Source of the DNA: Clostridium sp. CMCC3677
GTDB lineage: Bacteria > Bacillota > Clostridia > Clostridiales > Clostridiaceae
Assembly: GCF_023845585.1 (NCBI RefSeq)
Contig: NZ_JAMQHS010000002.1
Coordinates: forward strand, 248,001 to 312,000
Direction: 5' to 3'
DNA: 64,000 nt
Positions 19,451 through 28,649 of the stretch are shown in pieces. Numbering within the stretch: the stretch's first letter is position 1; the number at the start of each line of letters is the position of its first letter. A model generated the notes under the pieces. The model worked only from the letters and a program-made list of their open reading frames with translations. It was not told the origin of the DNA and searched no databases. Both the position numbers and the translations under genes were made by a program.

Positions 19451-19498
19451 AATAGGACATGCATAAACGAATGTAATATCGTTTATGCATGTCCTATT
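19451..19498 (+). terminator. Terminator of the yccF-like gene
   Basis: A perfect 20-bp stem (19451-19470 with 19479-19498) has an 8-base loop and a T-rich 3' end. Confidence 0.92.
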
Positions 19499-19536
19499 TT
19501 CATTATTTACTTCTAACTTCTTTTAATTTATTGTAA

Positions 19537-20298
19537 TTATATATCAAATATAAAACTCTTTACTACTGCAAAAGCTTCTCTAGTATAGCATATTGGTATA
19601 AGATAATATATGGTTTTATTTGTATATAATTTCACTTCATTATATCCATTTCTCTTTGCTAGCATTTTACTTCTAAATCCATGAAAATCAGTTGTAACTA
19701 TCTTAACACTTAAATTATCAATACTTTTTTTGCTGTGATCTTCAATTAGCTTTTTAGAATATTTAAAGTTTTCGAATGTATTTTTTGACTGATCTTCCAT
19801 TAATATTTTATCTTCAGAAATACCTTGCTCTACTAAATATCTTTTCATAGCTTCTGCTTCAGAAATTCTTTCATCATTCCCTTTACCACCAGAAACAACA
19901 ATATAACTATTATTATTAAATTCATTTATACATTGTAAAGCACTATCTAGTCTAGATTTTAAAATATAGCTAAGTTGATTCCCATTATTTAAACCTGCAC
20001 CTAATACTACTATATAATCAGTGTTTTCTTTATTGCTTTTTGGACATGAGATTATTACTATCTCTACAGCAAGAAACAATACAAGCCCTATACATATAAA
20101 AAATTTCATTACTTTATTAATTTTCATGAAATATCTATTAAAAGCCAATTTTTGTTTTATAAAATGATATAAAACAAGTATGATACCTAAAATAAAAATA
20201 GGTAAACTAAATGCAATTTTTGAACTACTGAGAATATTAACTATACATACATATATAATTAATATGCAACCTAATAAAATGTCATAAATATTCCTCAT
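19537..20298 (-). CDS. DUF218 (YdcF/SanA/ElyC-like) membrane protein
   Basis: This 253-residue protein has three N-terminal membrane helices and then a DUF218 domain: YIVVLGAGL, IVVSGGKGNDERISEAEAMKRYL, ILMEDQSKNTFENFKYSK and IVTTDFHGFRSKMLAKR. These blocks match the YdcF/SanA/ElyC group, which is implicated in envelope integrity and peptidoglycan or lipid-carrier metabolism; the exact reaction is unsettled. GGAGGTGG precedes the ATG. It stands alone. Confidence 0.88.
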   Translation of the reverse strand: MRNIYDILLGCILIIYVCIVNILSSSKIAFSLPIFILGIILVLYHFIKQKLAFNRYFMKINKVMKFFICIGLVLFLAVEIVIISCPKSNKENTDYIVVLGAGLNNGNQLSYILKSRLDSALQCINEFNNNSYIVVSGGKGNDERISEAEAMKRYLVEQGISEDKILMEDQSKNTFENFKYSKKLIEDHSKKSIDNLSVKIVTTDFHGFRSKMLAKRNGYNEVKLYTNKTIYYLIPICYTREAFAVVKSFIFDI

Positions 20299-20572
20299 AC
20301 AACACCACCTCCACCAATTTACAAATAATAGTATTATTATATCATTTCAATACATATTAACAGTTACAAATATATTAAACTTATGTTTATGAATATTTAT
20401 AATCTAATTAATTGATGTAAGTTTTTATTTTTAATATTATAAATATGTGTTGTATATTAAAAAAATTAAACTCTCGCATACAAGAAATATTTAAATTTAA
20501 GCATTAAAAACTAGTGTTAATTTAAGTTATAACAGAATTAGTATAGGTGATGATGTAATATGCTATAGATGT

Positions 20573-21085
20573 TTATCTAATATTTAAAATTTCACTTATT
20601 ATTTCATATATTATTGCTTTTGTTTCTTTATTTGTAGTATCTATTTTTAAAGTATCCATTTTATCATACAACGCCAAGCGTTCTAAACTCCTATTTAATG
20701 AATTTCTATCCCTTTTTCCAGATAAAATATCCCTACCAACTCTTTTTAAAAGTTCTTCTTTTCCACAAGTCAATGTTATTTTATAGAGTTTAAAACTCTT
20801 CAAATTTATATTATCTAGTATTGAATCCATAATTTCATCACTTTCAATAAGCCAATTAAATATTACATACTCAATTGATGAACTTTCTAAAAAGTTGTTT
20901 AATATATGAGTAATATTATTTATAACAATTTTTTTATTTTCATCACTAGGAATAAAAGGATTAATCATAGCACACCAATCTCCATCAAGCCATGCTGAAT
21001 TAAGCAAAGCTTTATTAAGATTTTCACATATAGTACTCTTCCCTACTCCCATTGTTCCGTTAACAATTATAAGTTTTTTAATCAT
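20573..21085 (-). CDS. P-loop NTPase, small-molecule kinase-like
   Basis: This 170-residue cytoplasmic protein starts MIKKLIIVNGTMGVGKST, a perfect Walker A near residue 10. DGDWCAMINPF follows, resembling the substrate-Asp loop of shikimate/gluconate-type kinases and the AAA_33 family. A basic lid-like segment RVGRDILSGKRDRNS lies near residue 120. Phosphotransfer to a small molecule or antibiotic is plausible, but the substrate is not identifiable. GAGG precedes the ATG. The 300 bases upstream hold no gene I can support until the tRNA. Confidence 0.75.
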   Translation of the reverse strand: MIKKLIIVNGTMGVGKSTICENLNKALLNSAWLDGDWCAMINPFIPSDENKKIVINNITHILNNFLESSSIEYVIFNWLIESDEIMDSILDNINLKSFKLYKITLTCGKEELLKRVGRDILSGKRDRNSLNRSLERLALYDKMDTLKIDTTNKETKAIIYEIISEILNIR

Positions 21086-21387
21086 TTATTACCTCATTAA
21101 TACATGTTCTAGTGAATATAATTTTATACTCTAATTAACATTAATTCAACTTTATAACTTTGATATAAATAGAAATTCTACTCAAACTATCAATTTATAA
21201 CAAATATTATTACATCATTTATTCTTAATTATGAATTCTGTTCTTTTTATATAACTTTTATCATACATTATATTAAGAAAGCAGTAGAATACCATTACTA
21301 CCTAAATAATTTAAAAAGTATGAATTTTAAAGCACAAAAATAATAAATATTGCATATATATTATTAGATGGATAAATAAAAATCTAT

Positions 21388-21462
<75 letters not shown>

Positions 21463-21468
21463 CTAAAG

Positions 21469-21514
21469 AAAGCCAGTAAACTTGGGGTTTCTGCCCTTGC
21501 TTACTGGCTTTTTA
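21469..21514 (+). terminator. Terminator of tRNA-Cys
   Basis: An outer 11-bp stem AAAGCCAGTAA/TTACTGGCTTT encloses an inner GGGG/CCC pairing and is followed by TTTTTAATTTTT. Confidence 0.9.
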
Positions 21515-21519
21515 ATTTT

Positions 21520-21939
21520 TCACCTCTTAATACGACTATTTCTTTTTCTAAACAAATTAACAATTAAGTATATTGAATATATAATAATACTTATTATAAA
21601 AATAGAATGTACAATTGTCTTTCTTTGAAAAGTAAATTTATCAGGAAGTATTTTATATGAATTATCTTTATTTACTCCAATAGTAATTTCTTTTCCCACA
21701 TAATCTCCAATTGAAGTTCTCATATTGCTTGTTAATGATTGATTTTTTATCTTGTATTCCACACTACTTTGATATGATCCAGATTTTCCATTAGTATAAT
21801 AATCTATATTTGTAATAACTGCATCTTCAACTTTATAGCTTTTTTGATGTAAAATATAATTTATATAAATAGTATCTATTATTATACAATATAAATATAA
21901 CCATAATATTGTTATATTTACTGTTTTAGGGTAAAATAA
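21520..21939 (-). pseudogene. DUF3592-like membrane protein with degraded 5' end
   Basis: The open frame 21939-21520 reads as a DUF3592-type protein. It has a membrane helix (LWLYLYCIIIDTIYINYIL), then KVEDAVITNIDYYTNGKSGS, a beta-rich middle with VGKEITIGVNKDNSYKI and a C-terminal helix before a basic tail. However, no ATG, GTG or TTG starts the upstream part. The first conventional codon in frame is GTG at 21762, which would remove the first helix and leave 80 residues. An ATG near 21903 lies in another frame. A frameshift or lost start is the simplest reading, though an unusual start codon cannot be excluded. Confidence 0.5.
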
Positions 21940-22020
21940 TTAGATTGATAAATAATTTAAACTTACAATTTATGAATAGATAAAATTAGAATTAAAATAT
22001 TATCATAGAAGGAGTTTATT

Positions 22021-22617
22021 ATGAAAAAGTTATATCGTAATCTAATTATAATTTTTACCCTACTAATCATAGTTAGTATTGGCCTCTTTGCATCACTTAA
22101 AATTTATAGAGAAATTGAAGATAAGAAAAATGGAATAGGGCTTATTTTAGACACATATGAAGGTGTTGATGTCTATTATAATGGTAGTGACTATGGTAAA
22201 AATCATGGTAAAAGCTATAGTAATGATGGATACTATTATGGCTATAAATGGCAATGTGTAGAATATATAAAGAGATTTTTTTATGAAGCAAAAGCCCACA
22301 AAATGCCAGATGTATATGGAAATGCAAAAGATTTTTTTGATCAGGAATTGGAACAAGGTGCATTAAATGAAAAAAGAGGATTATATCAATATAAAAATGG
22401 TGATAATGAAAAACCTATGAAAGATGATCTTTTAGTTTTTACAGATACAAATTATGGACATGTAGTAATAATTTCAGAAGTAGGTGATGATTACATAGAA
22501 GTGGTTCAACAAAATATGGGACAAGAATCTCGTGATAAATTTGAACTAACTTTCATAGGCAATAAATATTATGTTGGTGGCAAAAGAGAACCAGCAGGAT
22601 GGTTAAGAAAAGAATAG
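22021..22617 (+). CDS. CHAP-domain amidase-like protein, membrane-anchored or secreted
   Basis: This 198-residue protein has one N-terminal hydrophobic segment (about 7-26), then a CHAP (NlpC/P60-like cysteine peptidase/amidase) domain. The catalytic Cys79 lies in YKWQCVEYIKRFF and His147 in NYGHVVIISEV; YVGGKREPAGWLR closes the fold. The pattern is close to glutathionylspermidine-amidase/peptidoglycan-amidase CHAP domains. Cleavage of a peptidoglycan cross-link or a small amide is likely; the substrate is not determined. AGAAGGAG precedes the ATG. Single gene with its own terminator. Confidence 0.85.
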   Translation: MKKLYRNLIIIFTLLIIVSIGLFASLKIYREIEDKKNGIGLILDTYEGVDVYYNGSDYGKNHGKSYSNDGYYYGYKWQCVEYIKRFFYEAKAHKMPDVYGNAKDFFDQELEQGALNEKRGLYQYKNGDNEKPMKDDLLVFTDTNYGHVVIISEVGDDYIEVVQQNMGQESRDKFELTFIGNKYYVGGKREPAGWLRKE

Positions 22618-22667
22618 AGACAGTATATAGTTTTGTGTGAAAACAAAATTATATACTGTCTTTTTTT
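22618..22667 (+). terminator. Terminator of the CHAP gene
   Basis: A long stem GACAGTATATA-TTTTGT pairs with ACAAAA-TATATACTGTC across one mismatch and is followed by TTTTTTT. Confidence 0.9.
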
Positions 22668-22669
22668 AA

Positions 22670-24121
22670 TTAAAACCCTTTATTTTTAAGATCTGATACT
22701 ATCTCTACATATTTTTCTATTACATCGAATCCTTTGTAGTCATCTCGTCTTAAATCTATAATATCTCCATGAGAAATTCCACGTCTATACTTACTTTTCA
22801 ATACACCTTTAAATTCACCCCATTTAGCAGAATCTATTGCCACTAATCCATCATTTTCACCTTCAGTTAACTTTACTAAAATATATGGAATAGCCACTAC
22901 ATAATCACTAAATACATTTTTTACTACACTTGCATAACTTTGATAATAAACTTTATCTACATCTTTTACTTCTTCATTAAATTTTTTACTATGATACGTT
23001 GAAAATTGTCTACTTGCTGTATAAAAATCTGGATTTTTATCACCTAATATTCTATAATATTTATCAAATAATTTCGCAATGAATTTATAAATTCTATTTG
23101 GTATTTTGCAAGCTATATCAACAAACTTACATCCTCCATGTGGTGATGAAATCATTGTTAATGATGCAACAAAATCTTTCATATCTAATTTACTAACCAT
23201 ATAGCGTGCATCTAGTCCACCTTTTGAGTGGGCAATAATATTTACTTTTTCAACTCCTGTTTCCATTATAATTTGGAGAATTTTATCTTTAATATCTTGT
23301 GCATTATATATAATTGTTCCCCAGGCTTCTTGATTTCCATAATAAACTGTAGCCCCATTACGAATTAATTCTTTGGGTATTCTTCCCCAATAATTAATAT
23401 ACTTTAAATCTCTAAATCCAACTCCATGAACTAATACAAGTGGATATTTAGTTTTACATATATTGGAATCAATACGTGCATCATCTCTAATTACTTTATA
23501 ACATTCATGGTCATACTCAATTCTCGCAATATGACAAGCATAAAGCATTATGAAAATATTTATAATTGGAATCCAAATCCAAAAAGCAATTATAAATCTT
23601 TTTATAATGTTTAATCTTCTTGAAGTACATAAAATTCGTAGAATCCCATTTGCAATTAGTAAAATAATACTTAGTCCAGTAATAATACTATCTATTATAA
23701 AAATATTATTAGGTATATGTTCTTTAAATATTATTTTAAATACAGTTATGTATATTATACTTTGGACGAATATAAGATATAATCCATAAAGTATAAGACT
23801 TCGTCCACCTATCATTATTTTTAATCTAACACTTATTATTTCCTTTTTTATATTCACTACTGTATTTAATTTAATCCAAATATAAAAAATGATAATACCT
23901 ATTTCAATTAAAATTATCCATTTATATATACCACTGTCTTGTCCAATTTTACTTTGAGTACTAAAAAAATACTCCATCAAAACAATATGTGGAGCAAAAA
24001 TTAAATATATACTAATAAAGCTTTTACTTAACAATGAATTTTTTCGCCTTATATGTAAATATATAACACTAATTAATATTATTGTTATAATAAAAGTTAT
24101 TGTTAATCCTGTCATTATCAA
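22670..24121 (-). CDS. Membrane-anchored lipase (alpha/beta hydrolase)
   Basis: This protein of about 483 residues has an N-terminal region with six or so membrane helices (residues 1-200), then a triacylglycerol-lipase-type alpha/beta hydrolase. It shows the oxyanion HG motif YPLVLVHGVGF, nucleophile Ser in AHSKGG, acid Asp in ENDGLV and base His in RGISHGD. This catalytic half resembles secreted bacterial lipases (Bacillus/Staphylococcus/Pseudomonas type); the membrane-domain fusion is less usual. The start is ambiguous: TTG at 24121 fits the AAGGA spacing, and ATG two codons later is also possible. It probably acts on lipids outside the membrane. Confidence 0.85.
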   Translation of the reverse strand: MIMTGLTITFIITIILISVIYLHIRRKNSLLSKSFISIYLIFAPHIVLMEYFFSTQSKIGQDSGIYKWIILIEIGIIIFYIWIKLNTVVNIKKEIISVRLKIMIGGRSLILYGLYLIFVQSIIYITVFKIIFKEHIPNNIFIIDSIITGLSIILLIANGILRILCTSRRLNIIKRFIIAFWIWIPIINIFIMLYACHIARIEYDHECYKVIRDDARIDSNICKTKYPLVLVHGVGFRDLKYINYWGRIPKELIRNGATVYYGNQEAWGTIIYNAQDIKDKILQIIMETGVEKVNIIAHSKGGLDARYMVSKLDMKDFVASLTMISSPHGGCKFVDIACKIPNRIYKFIAKLFDKYYRILGDKNPDFYTASRQFSTYHSKKFNEEVKDVDKVYYQSYASVVKNVFSDYVVAIPYILVKLTEGENDGLVAIDSAKWGEFKGVLKSKYRRGISHGDIIDLRRDDYKGFDVIEKYVEIVSDLKNKGF

Positions 24122-24249
24122 AATCCATCCTTAATTTATATTTTTTTAATATACATATTCATTATAATTTTTAGTTTTATTCAAATAAAATACATTATAA
24201 GTCAATTATAGCATATTATTATTATCAAAATAACTTTCAACTAAAAAAT

Positions 24250-24287
24250 AAAACAAGTAAATGATTCTTTTATCATCTACTTGTTTT
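24250..24287 (-). terminator. Terminator of the metT-like gene
   Basis: The stem AAAACAAGTA-ATGAT pairs with its complement across one mismatch and is followed on the minus strand by TATTTTTT. Confidence 0.82.
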
Positions 24288-24302
24288 AATTATTTAAATA
24301 AT

Positions 24303-25610
24303 CTAAGCTACTTTCTTATCTCTTAATTTTTGCATCTTATTACTATGGTATATAAATATTGATATTAATGCGCATATTCCCATTAAATAAGGATAAAACA
24401 AATATTTCATTATAGCAAAAGGTGATATTGCAGCTAAACCAGCTGCTGAAATTAATTGAGCTCCATATGGGATTATTCCTTGAAAAACACAAGAAAACAT
24501 ATCCATTATTCCTGCAACTCTTTTAGGTTCTAAATCAAATTCATCTGAAATATTTTTAGCTATTGGACCTACTGTAACTATTGCTATAGTATTGTTAGCA
24601 GTACATACATCTACTAAGCTTACTAAAGTGGCTATTCCAAGTTCAGCATTTCTCTTATTCTTAAACTTCTTTAATCCTTTATTTAATATGTACTCTATTC
24701 CACCGTTTTCTTTAATTAATGCAATTGTTCCTGCTATTAATAATGATATAATTATTAACTCGCTCATTCCTGATATTCCAGTAGATATTGAACTACATAA
24801 ACCAATAACATCAAAGCTGCCATAAATAAACCCAATTCCTGCAGCAATGATTATTCCTGCAAATAAAACTACCACAACATTTAATCCCATTAATGATGAT
24901 GCTATTACTGCAATGTATGGAATTATTTTAACTAAGCTGTATTGTAATTCTTCTATACCTGTTGTAGCTGCATTTCTTGTTAATATTCCAAATACAATTG
25001 TAGTTATTATTGCCGCTGGAAGAACTATCTTAAAGTTCATTTTAAATTTATCTCTCATTTCACAACCTTGTGTTCTTGTTGCTGCTATAGTTGTATCTGA
25101 AATTATTGATAAGTTATCTCCAAACATAGCACCACTAACAACTGCCCCAACTGATATTGCAACTAATACTCCTGTTTTATCTGCTATTCCAACAGCTATT
25201 GGTACTAATGCTACTATTGTTCCCATTGAAGTACCTACAGAAAGAGCTATAAAGCATGCTATTAAAAATAAGCCTACAGTTAACAAGCTACTTGGTAAAA
25301 TTGATAATCCTAAATTTACAGTTGAATCTACTGCACCCATATCTTTAGCTACTTGAGCAAATGCTCCAGCTAATATAAATATTAATATCATTAGAATGAC
25401 ATTATTATCTCCTGATCCTTTACAAAATATTTCTAATTTTTCATTTAAGTTTTTATCTTTATTCATAGCTAGAGCTGTTACTGCTGCTGCTGAAAATGGA
25501 ATAATTACAGATACTGCATACATATCACCTGCAAGTACTGATACCCCCACATATACTATTAGAAATACTAATAGTGGTAATAATGATGCTATACTTGTTT
25601 TTTTCTTCAT
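24303..25610 (-). CDS. metT: NhaC-family Na+/H+-coupled transporter, probable methionine transporter (MetT)
   Basis: This 435-residue polytopic membrane protein has about 11 helices and NhaC-superfamily motifs such as FIALSVGTSMGTIVALVPIAVG, GAVVSGAMFGDNLSIISDTTIA and DVCTANNTIAIVTVGP. Sequence alone would give Na+/H+ antiporter, but its leader is a SAM-I riboswitch with terminator. In Firmicutes, S-box-controlled NhaC-type genes are predicted methionine transporters (MetT), so methionine or a sulfur metabolite is the likely substrate and should be imported when SAM is low. The substrate claim is inference from the riboswitch. An AGGAGG site precedes the ATG. Confidence 0.85.
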   Translation of the reverse strand: MKKKTSIASLLPLLVFLIVYVGVSVLAGDMYAVSVIIPFSAAAVTALAMNKDKNLNEKLEIFCKGSGDNNVILMILIFILAGAFAQVAKDMGAVDSTVNLGLSILPSSLLTVGLFLIACFIALSVGTSMGTIVALVPIAVGIADKTGVLVAISVGAVVSGAMFGDNLSIISDTTIAATRTQGCEMRDKFKMNFKIVLPAAIITTIVFGILTRNAATTGIEELQYSLVKIIPYIAVIASSLMGLNVVVVLFAGIIIAAGIGFIYGSFDVIGLCSSISTGISGMSELIIISLLIAGTIALIKENGGIEYILNKGLKKFKNKRNAELGIATLVSLVDVCTANNTIAIVTVGPIAKNISDEFDLEPKRVAGIMDMFSCVFQGIIPYGAQLISAAGLAAISPFAIMKYLFYPYLMGICALISIFIYHSNKMQKLRDKKVA

Positions 25611-25747
25611 AAAATGTTTCCTCCTTTTGTCATTTCAAACTTTTTGTCAAAGAAATACTTAGGCAATTTATGGAAATATATTCTTTTTATTCTTTAATTA
25701 ATTTTTTACAAATATTTTAAGTTTATTTTATAATTTATTAAAGAATT

Positions 25748-25781
25748 AAAAAATAAAAGCTTCACCCAATAGTGAAGCTTT
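25748..25781 (-). terminator. Riboswitch-controlled terminator upstream of metT
   Basis: The stem AAAGCTTCAC/GTGAAGCTTT with a short loop is followed on the minus strand by TATTTTTT. It lies just after the SAM aptamer and should form when SAM is bound. Confidence 0.9.
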
Positions 25782-25807
25782 AAATATTCTCATACTATAT
25801 TAGACTT

Positions 25808-25936
25808 CTTATCTAACGGGATTTGGCACCACACCTTTAAAGTAAATTTTACATATTGATTTCAATATCATTTATTAAACCTTAAAAGTAGGTTGCTGGG
25901 CTTCATAGGGCCAGTCCCTCCACCACTCTTGATAAG
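25808..25936 (-). promoter_or_regulatory. SAM-I (S-box) riboswitch aptamer
   Basis: Read on the minus strand, all conserved S-box blocks are present. Stem P1 is CTTATC (5' end at 25936) with GATAAG (3' end at 25808). The core is AAGAGTGGTGGAGGGACTGG, then CCCTATGAAGCCCAGCAACC, and GGTGCCAAATCC before P1 closes. The downstream hairpin at 25748-25781 is the expression platform. SAM binding should terminate transcription before the NhaC-type gene. Confidence 0.97.
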
Positions 25937-25944
25937 TATTCTCT

Positions 25945-26365
25945 TTTTCAAATGTAATTTTAACAATAAAACGAACCCATGTCAATACTAAATATCAATA
26001 AAAACATTATTTATTTTGCAATTTTATATATTATCTTTATATTTAATAAGCTTTCTTTCAAAAAATATTGTCTATTTGTAACAATTTCTAATTTTAATAC
26101 AAAGAATGTTTTTTATATTTCCTTATTTTATTTTGTGTTTTTATTATTTTATTTTTTTTGTTATTTTTATTGTGTTGTATTTTTTAAAGGTATGTTTCAC
26201 TAACGTTTTATATAATAATATTAAGGTTATTTTATTAAATTCCATAAAATCACATCACTTAACTTTTTATTAGCTTCACCATCTCCGCCCTCAATTATTA
26301 ATTAACTTTTTTCTATTCGCTTATCTATCTATATATTTTTTAACTCTAATAATTCTATAGTATAT
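25945..26365. other. AT-rich intergenic stretch without recognisable genes
   Basis: This stretch lies between the SAM riboswitch start and the terminator of the next two-component operon. A 74-codon open frame on the plus strand (25979-26203) is low-complexity hydrophobic and has no ribosome site, so I do not call it. The promoter of the riboswitch transcript must lie near the left end, but I cannot assign it. Confidence 0.5.
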
Positions 26366-26415
26366 TTGAGTAACAAAAAAGAACCTATAAAAATAGATTC
26401 TTTTTTGTTACTCAA
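26366..26415 (-). terminator. Terminator of the second two-component operon
   Basis: The 18-bp arms 26366-26383 and 26398-26415 (TTGAGTAACAAAAAAGAA and its complement) are perfect. The stem is A/T-rich at its core and lies 24 bases past the kinase stop. Confidence 0.85.
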
Positions 26416-26438
26416 CTTATTATTTCTTTAATTAATAG

Positions 26439-28649
26439 TTATCTTTTAAATTTAATTATTACTTTAAAAAGATCTCCATCAACTTCAATACTGAAGCTTC
26501 CACCTTGAAGCTCTACAAAACTTTTAGAAATTGCAAGACCTAAACCTGATCCTTCAGTGTTACGTGATGAATCTCCTCTAGCAAATCTTTCAACTATCTC
26601 ATTTGGATTAAAATCAATTTCTACTTCTGACATATTCTTCAATAGTATTTCTATATATTCATCCTCTTCTAAAATATCTATATATACTCTTGAATTTTTC
26701 ATTGCATATTTAGCTATATTATTTATTAAATTTTCAAATATTCTAAATGTTTTTTGACTATCTAGATTTAAAATAATTTTATTTTCAGGAAAATTATTTT
26801 TTAATATTAAACCAGAATTATTAATTTTATCACTTAATTCTATTTGTGTTTGCCTCATAAGTTCAACTATATCAACTTTAACTAAATTTAATTGAACATT
26901 CCCACTTGTTGCTTTACTTACTTCAAATAAATCTTCAATTAAAAATTTTAATCTTTGTGACTTTTTATCTATTGTATCTATATATGATTTACGATCCTCT
27001 TCACTAATATTCTCATCTTTTAATAAGTCAATATAAGTTATTATAGATGTAAGTGGAGTTTTTAAATCATGTGATACATTTGAAATAAGTTCTGTCTTCA
27101 TCTTTTGGCTCTTTACTTCTTCATCAACTGCTTTTTTAAAGCCTTGTTGTATCTTTTTAATTTCATCCTTAAAGCTATTAAAAAGACCTAAGTCTTCGTT
27201 TATTTCAACATCTAAGTTTCCCTCTGCAATCTTATTTGTAGCATTAAGTAGAATTTGATATTTACCTTTAATATCATCCGAATATTTTCTTAAAATTATA
27301 AACAAGACTATTGTATATAAAAGTGCTGCCATGATTCCGAAAAACCATATACTGCAAATAATCACAAGAGCAACAAAATTTATAGCTAATATTTTAATAA
27401 TAAATTTATTAGATTTATCCGTTAAATCAATATTTGACATATAATCGACTAGATTGTTTACCCATTTTTTTGATAATCTGAATATTTTAGCAATAAGTAA
27501 ATTTTCTTTAAAGTATTTAATAAATCCAGTCTTAAATATATGCTTTAAGAACATAGCTCCACTTAATATTGCAAAAGTTATTACACTCCATAAAACCGTA
27601 TTTATAATTATCCTTAGCATCCAATCCGTTTCTTGTGTTATTCCAAATCCAACAAATCCATTTCCGAACGTTCCTTGTAAAGTTTTTAATATTGCTGCAC
27701 ATGATGATATACCACACATCATGGCTGCACATCCAAATATAAATACAAGAACTTCAAATGGAACTTTAAATATATACTTAATTCCAAGTACTTCTTTTCC
27801 AATTTTATAAGGAATCAATAATGATACTATTAAGATAGTTGATAATATTATTAGTACTGTTGATACTACTACATCATTATTTATATTTACGCTAGATCTT
27901 TCTATCATTTCGCTTATACTATCATTGTATTTTAATTCTTTAGGAATAGCATAAACAAATGTAGTATCTTTTATTTTATTTAATTTAACGTTATCATCAT
28001 AAACATGAAGTGAATTTTCAAATTCGAAATTTATAAGATTATTTCGTACATTAAATTCATCTGCACCATAAACAGTATTCACTTTAATATTTCCTTCTTC
28101 ATCAAATTGCAAGACTATATAAAATCCATAAGTATCTTGTAATTTTTCTAGTTCTTCTGTATTGTTTTCTAAAAAAAATACTTGTAATGAGTTTTCACTA
28201 TTAGTTTTTGTCACATCTCCATTTTTATTGATAACTAAATATTCAAGATTTTTTAAATTTCTTGATAAATTTCTTTCTAAGCTTCTAAGTTGAGAATTAA
28301 CTAGTTTTTCTTTATTGTCTATATGGTTCTTTTGAGGTACATCATCCCCATATTCATCTATATTGTTGTTTATCTCTTGTATATAAACTTCTGAAAAATT
28401 CAAACTCTTATCTTGTTCCTTTTCTAAAAGATCTTTATATAAAACATAACTACTATCATAAATTTCTTTTAACATATTATACTCTTCATATGGTGATGAA
28501 GGTTCTGCTTTTTGAGATACCTTTTCTATTGTAGGATAAAAGCTTATTATTCCAATTGACGTCATTATTACTATTAATATTGCTATTATATTTATAATAT
28601 ACGGACTCTTATTTATACTTTTCAATTTTATATCCAACTCCCCACACAA
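26439..28649 (-). CDS. Large sensor histidine kinase
   Basis: This protein of about 736 residues has an N-terminal membrane helix (about 18-38) and an extracytoplasmic sensing region of about 210 residues. A bundle of five to six further helices spans about 255-440, then a HAMP-like linker, HisKA (SNVSHDLKTPLTSIITYIDLL) and HATPase (NLINNIAKYAMKN, GSGLGLAISK). The extra membrane helices between sensor and kinase are unusual. The start is uncertain: it overlaps the response regulator's 3' end by about 41 bases, and only TTG codons are available, so coupling is likely. The signal is not identifiable. Confidence 0.9.
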   Translation of the reverse strand: MCGELDIKLKSINKSPYIINIIAILIVIMTSIGIISFYPTIEKVSQKAEPSSPYEEYNMLKEIYDSSYVLYKDLLEKEQDKSLNFSEVYIQEINNNIDEYGDDVPQKNHIDNKEKLVNSQLRSLERNLSRNLKNLEYLVINKNGDVTKTNSENSLQVFFLENNTEELEKLQDTYGFYIVLQFDEEGNIKVNTVYGADEFNVRNNLINFEFENSLHVYDDNVKLNKIKDTTFVYAIPKELKYNDSISEMIERSSVNINNDVVVSTVLIILSTILIVSLLIPYKIGKEVLGIKYIFKVPFEVLVFIFGCAAMMCGISSCAAILKTLQGTFGNGFVGFGITQETDWMLRIIINTVLWSVITFAILSGAMFLKHIFKTGFIKYFKENLLIAKIFRLSKKWVNNLVDYMSNIDLTDKSNKFIIKILAINFVALVIICSIWFFGIMAALLYTIVLFIILRKYSDDIKGKYQILLNATNKIAEGNLDVEINEDLGLFNSFKDEIKKIQQGFKKAVDEEVKSQKMKTELISNVSHDLKTPLTSIITYIDLLKDENISEEDRKSYIDTIDKKSQRLKFLIEDLFEVSKATSGNVQLNLVKVDIVELMRQTQIELSDKINNSGLILKNNFPENKIILNLDSQKTFRIFENLINNIAKYAMKNSRVYIDILEEDEYIEILLKNMSEVEIDFNPNEIVERFARGDSSRNTEGSGLGLAISKSFVELQGGSFSIEVDGDLFKVIIKFKR

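Noticed and set aside
22142..22363. His/Ile-rich frames opposite the CHAP gene
   Set aside because: Antisense shadows of Tyr/Asp/Asn-rich coding sequence.
24847..25356. 169-codon open frame on the plus strand
   Set aside because: Antisense to the NhaC-family transporter; its Ile/Pro/Thr-rich composition is the complement of membrane-helix codons.
25979..26203. 74-codon open frame on the plus strand
   Set aside because: Low-complexity Phe/Tyr/Leu/Ile sequence from AT-rich DNA, no ribosome site, no family resemblance.
27454..27810. 118-codon open frame on the plus strand
   Set aside because: It lies wholly opposite the well-supported histidine kinase gene and reads as an antisense shadow.
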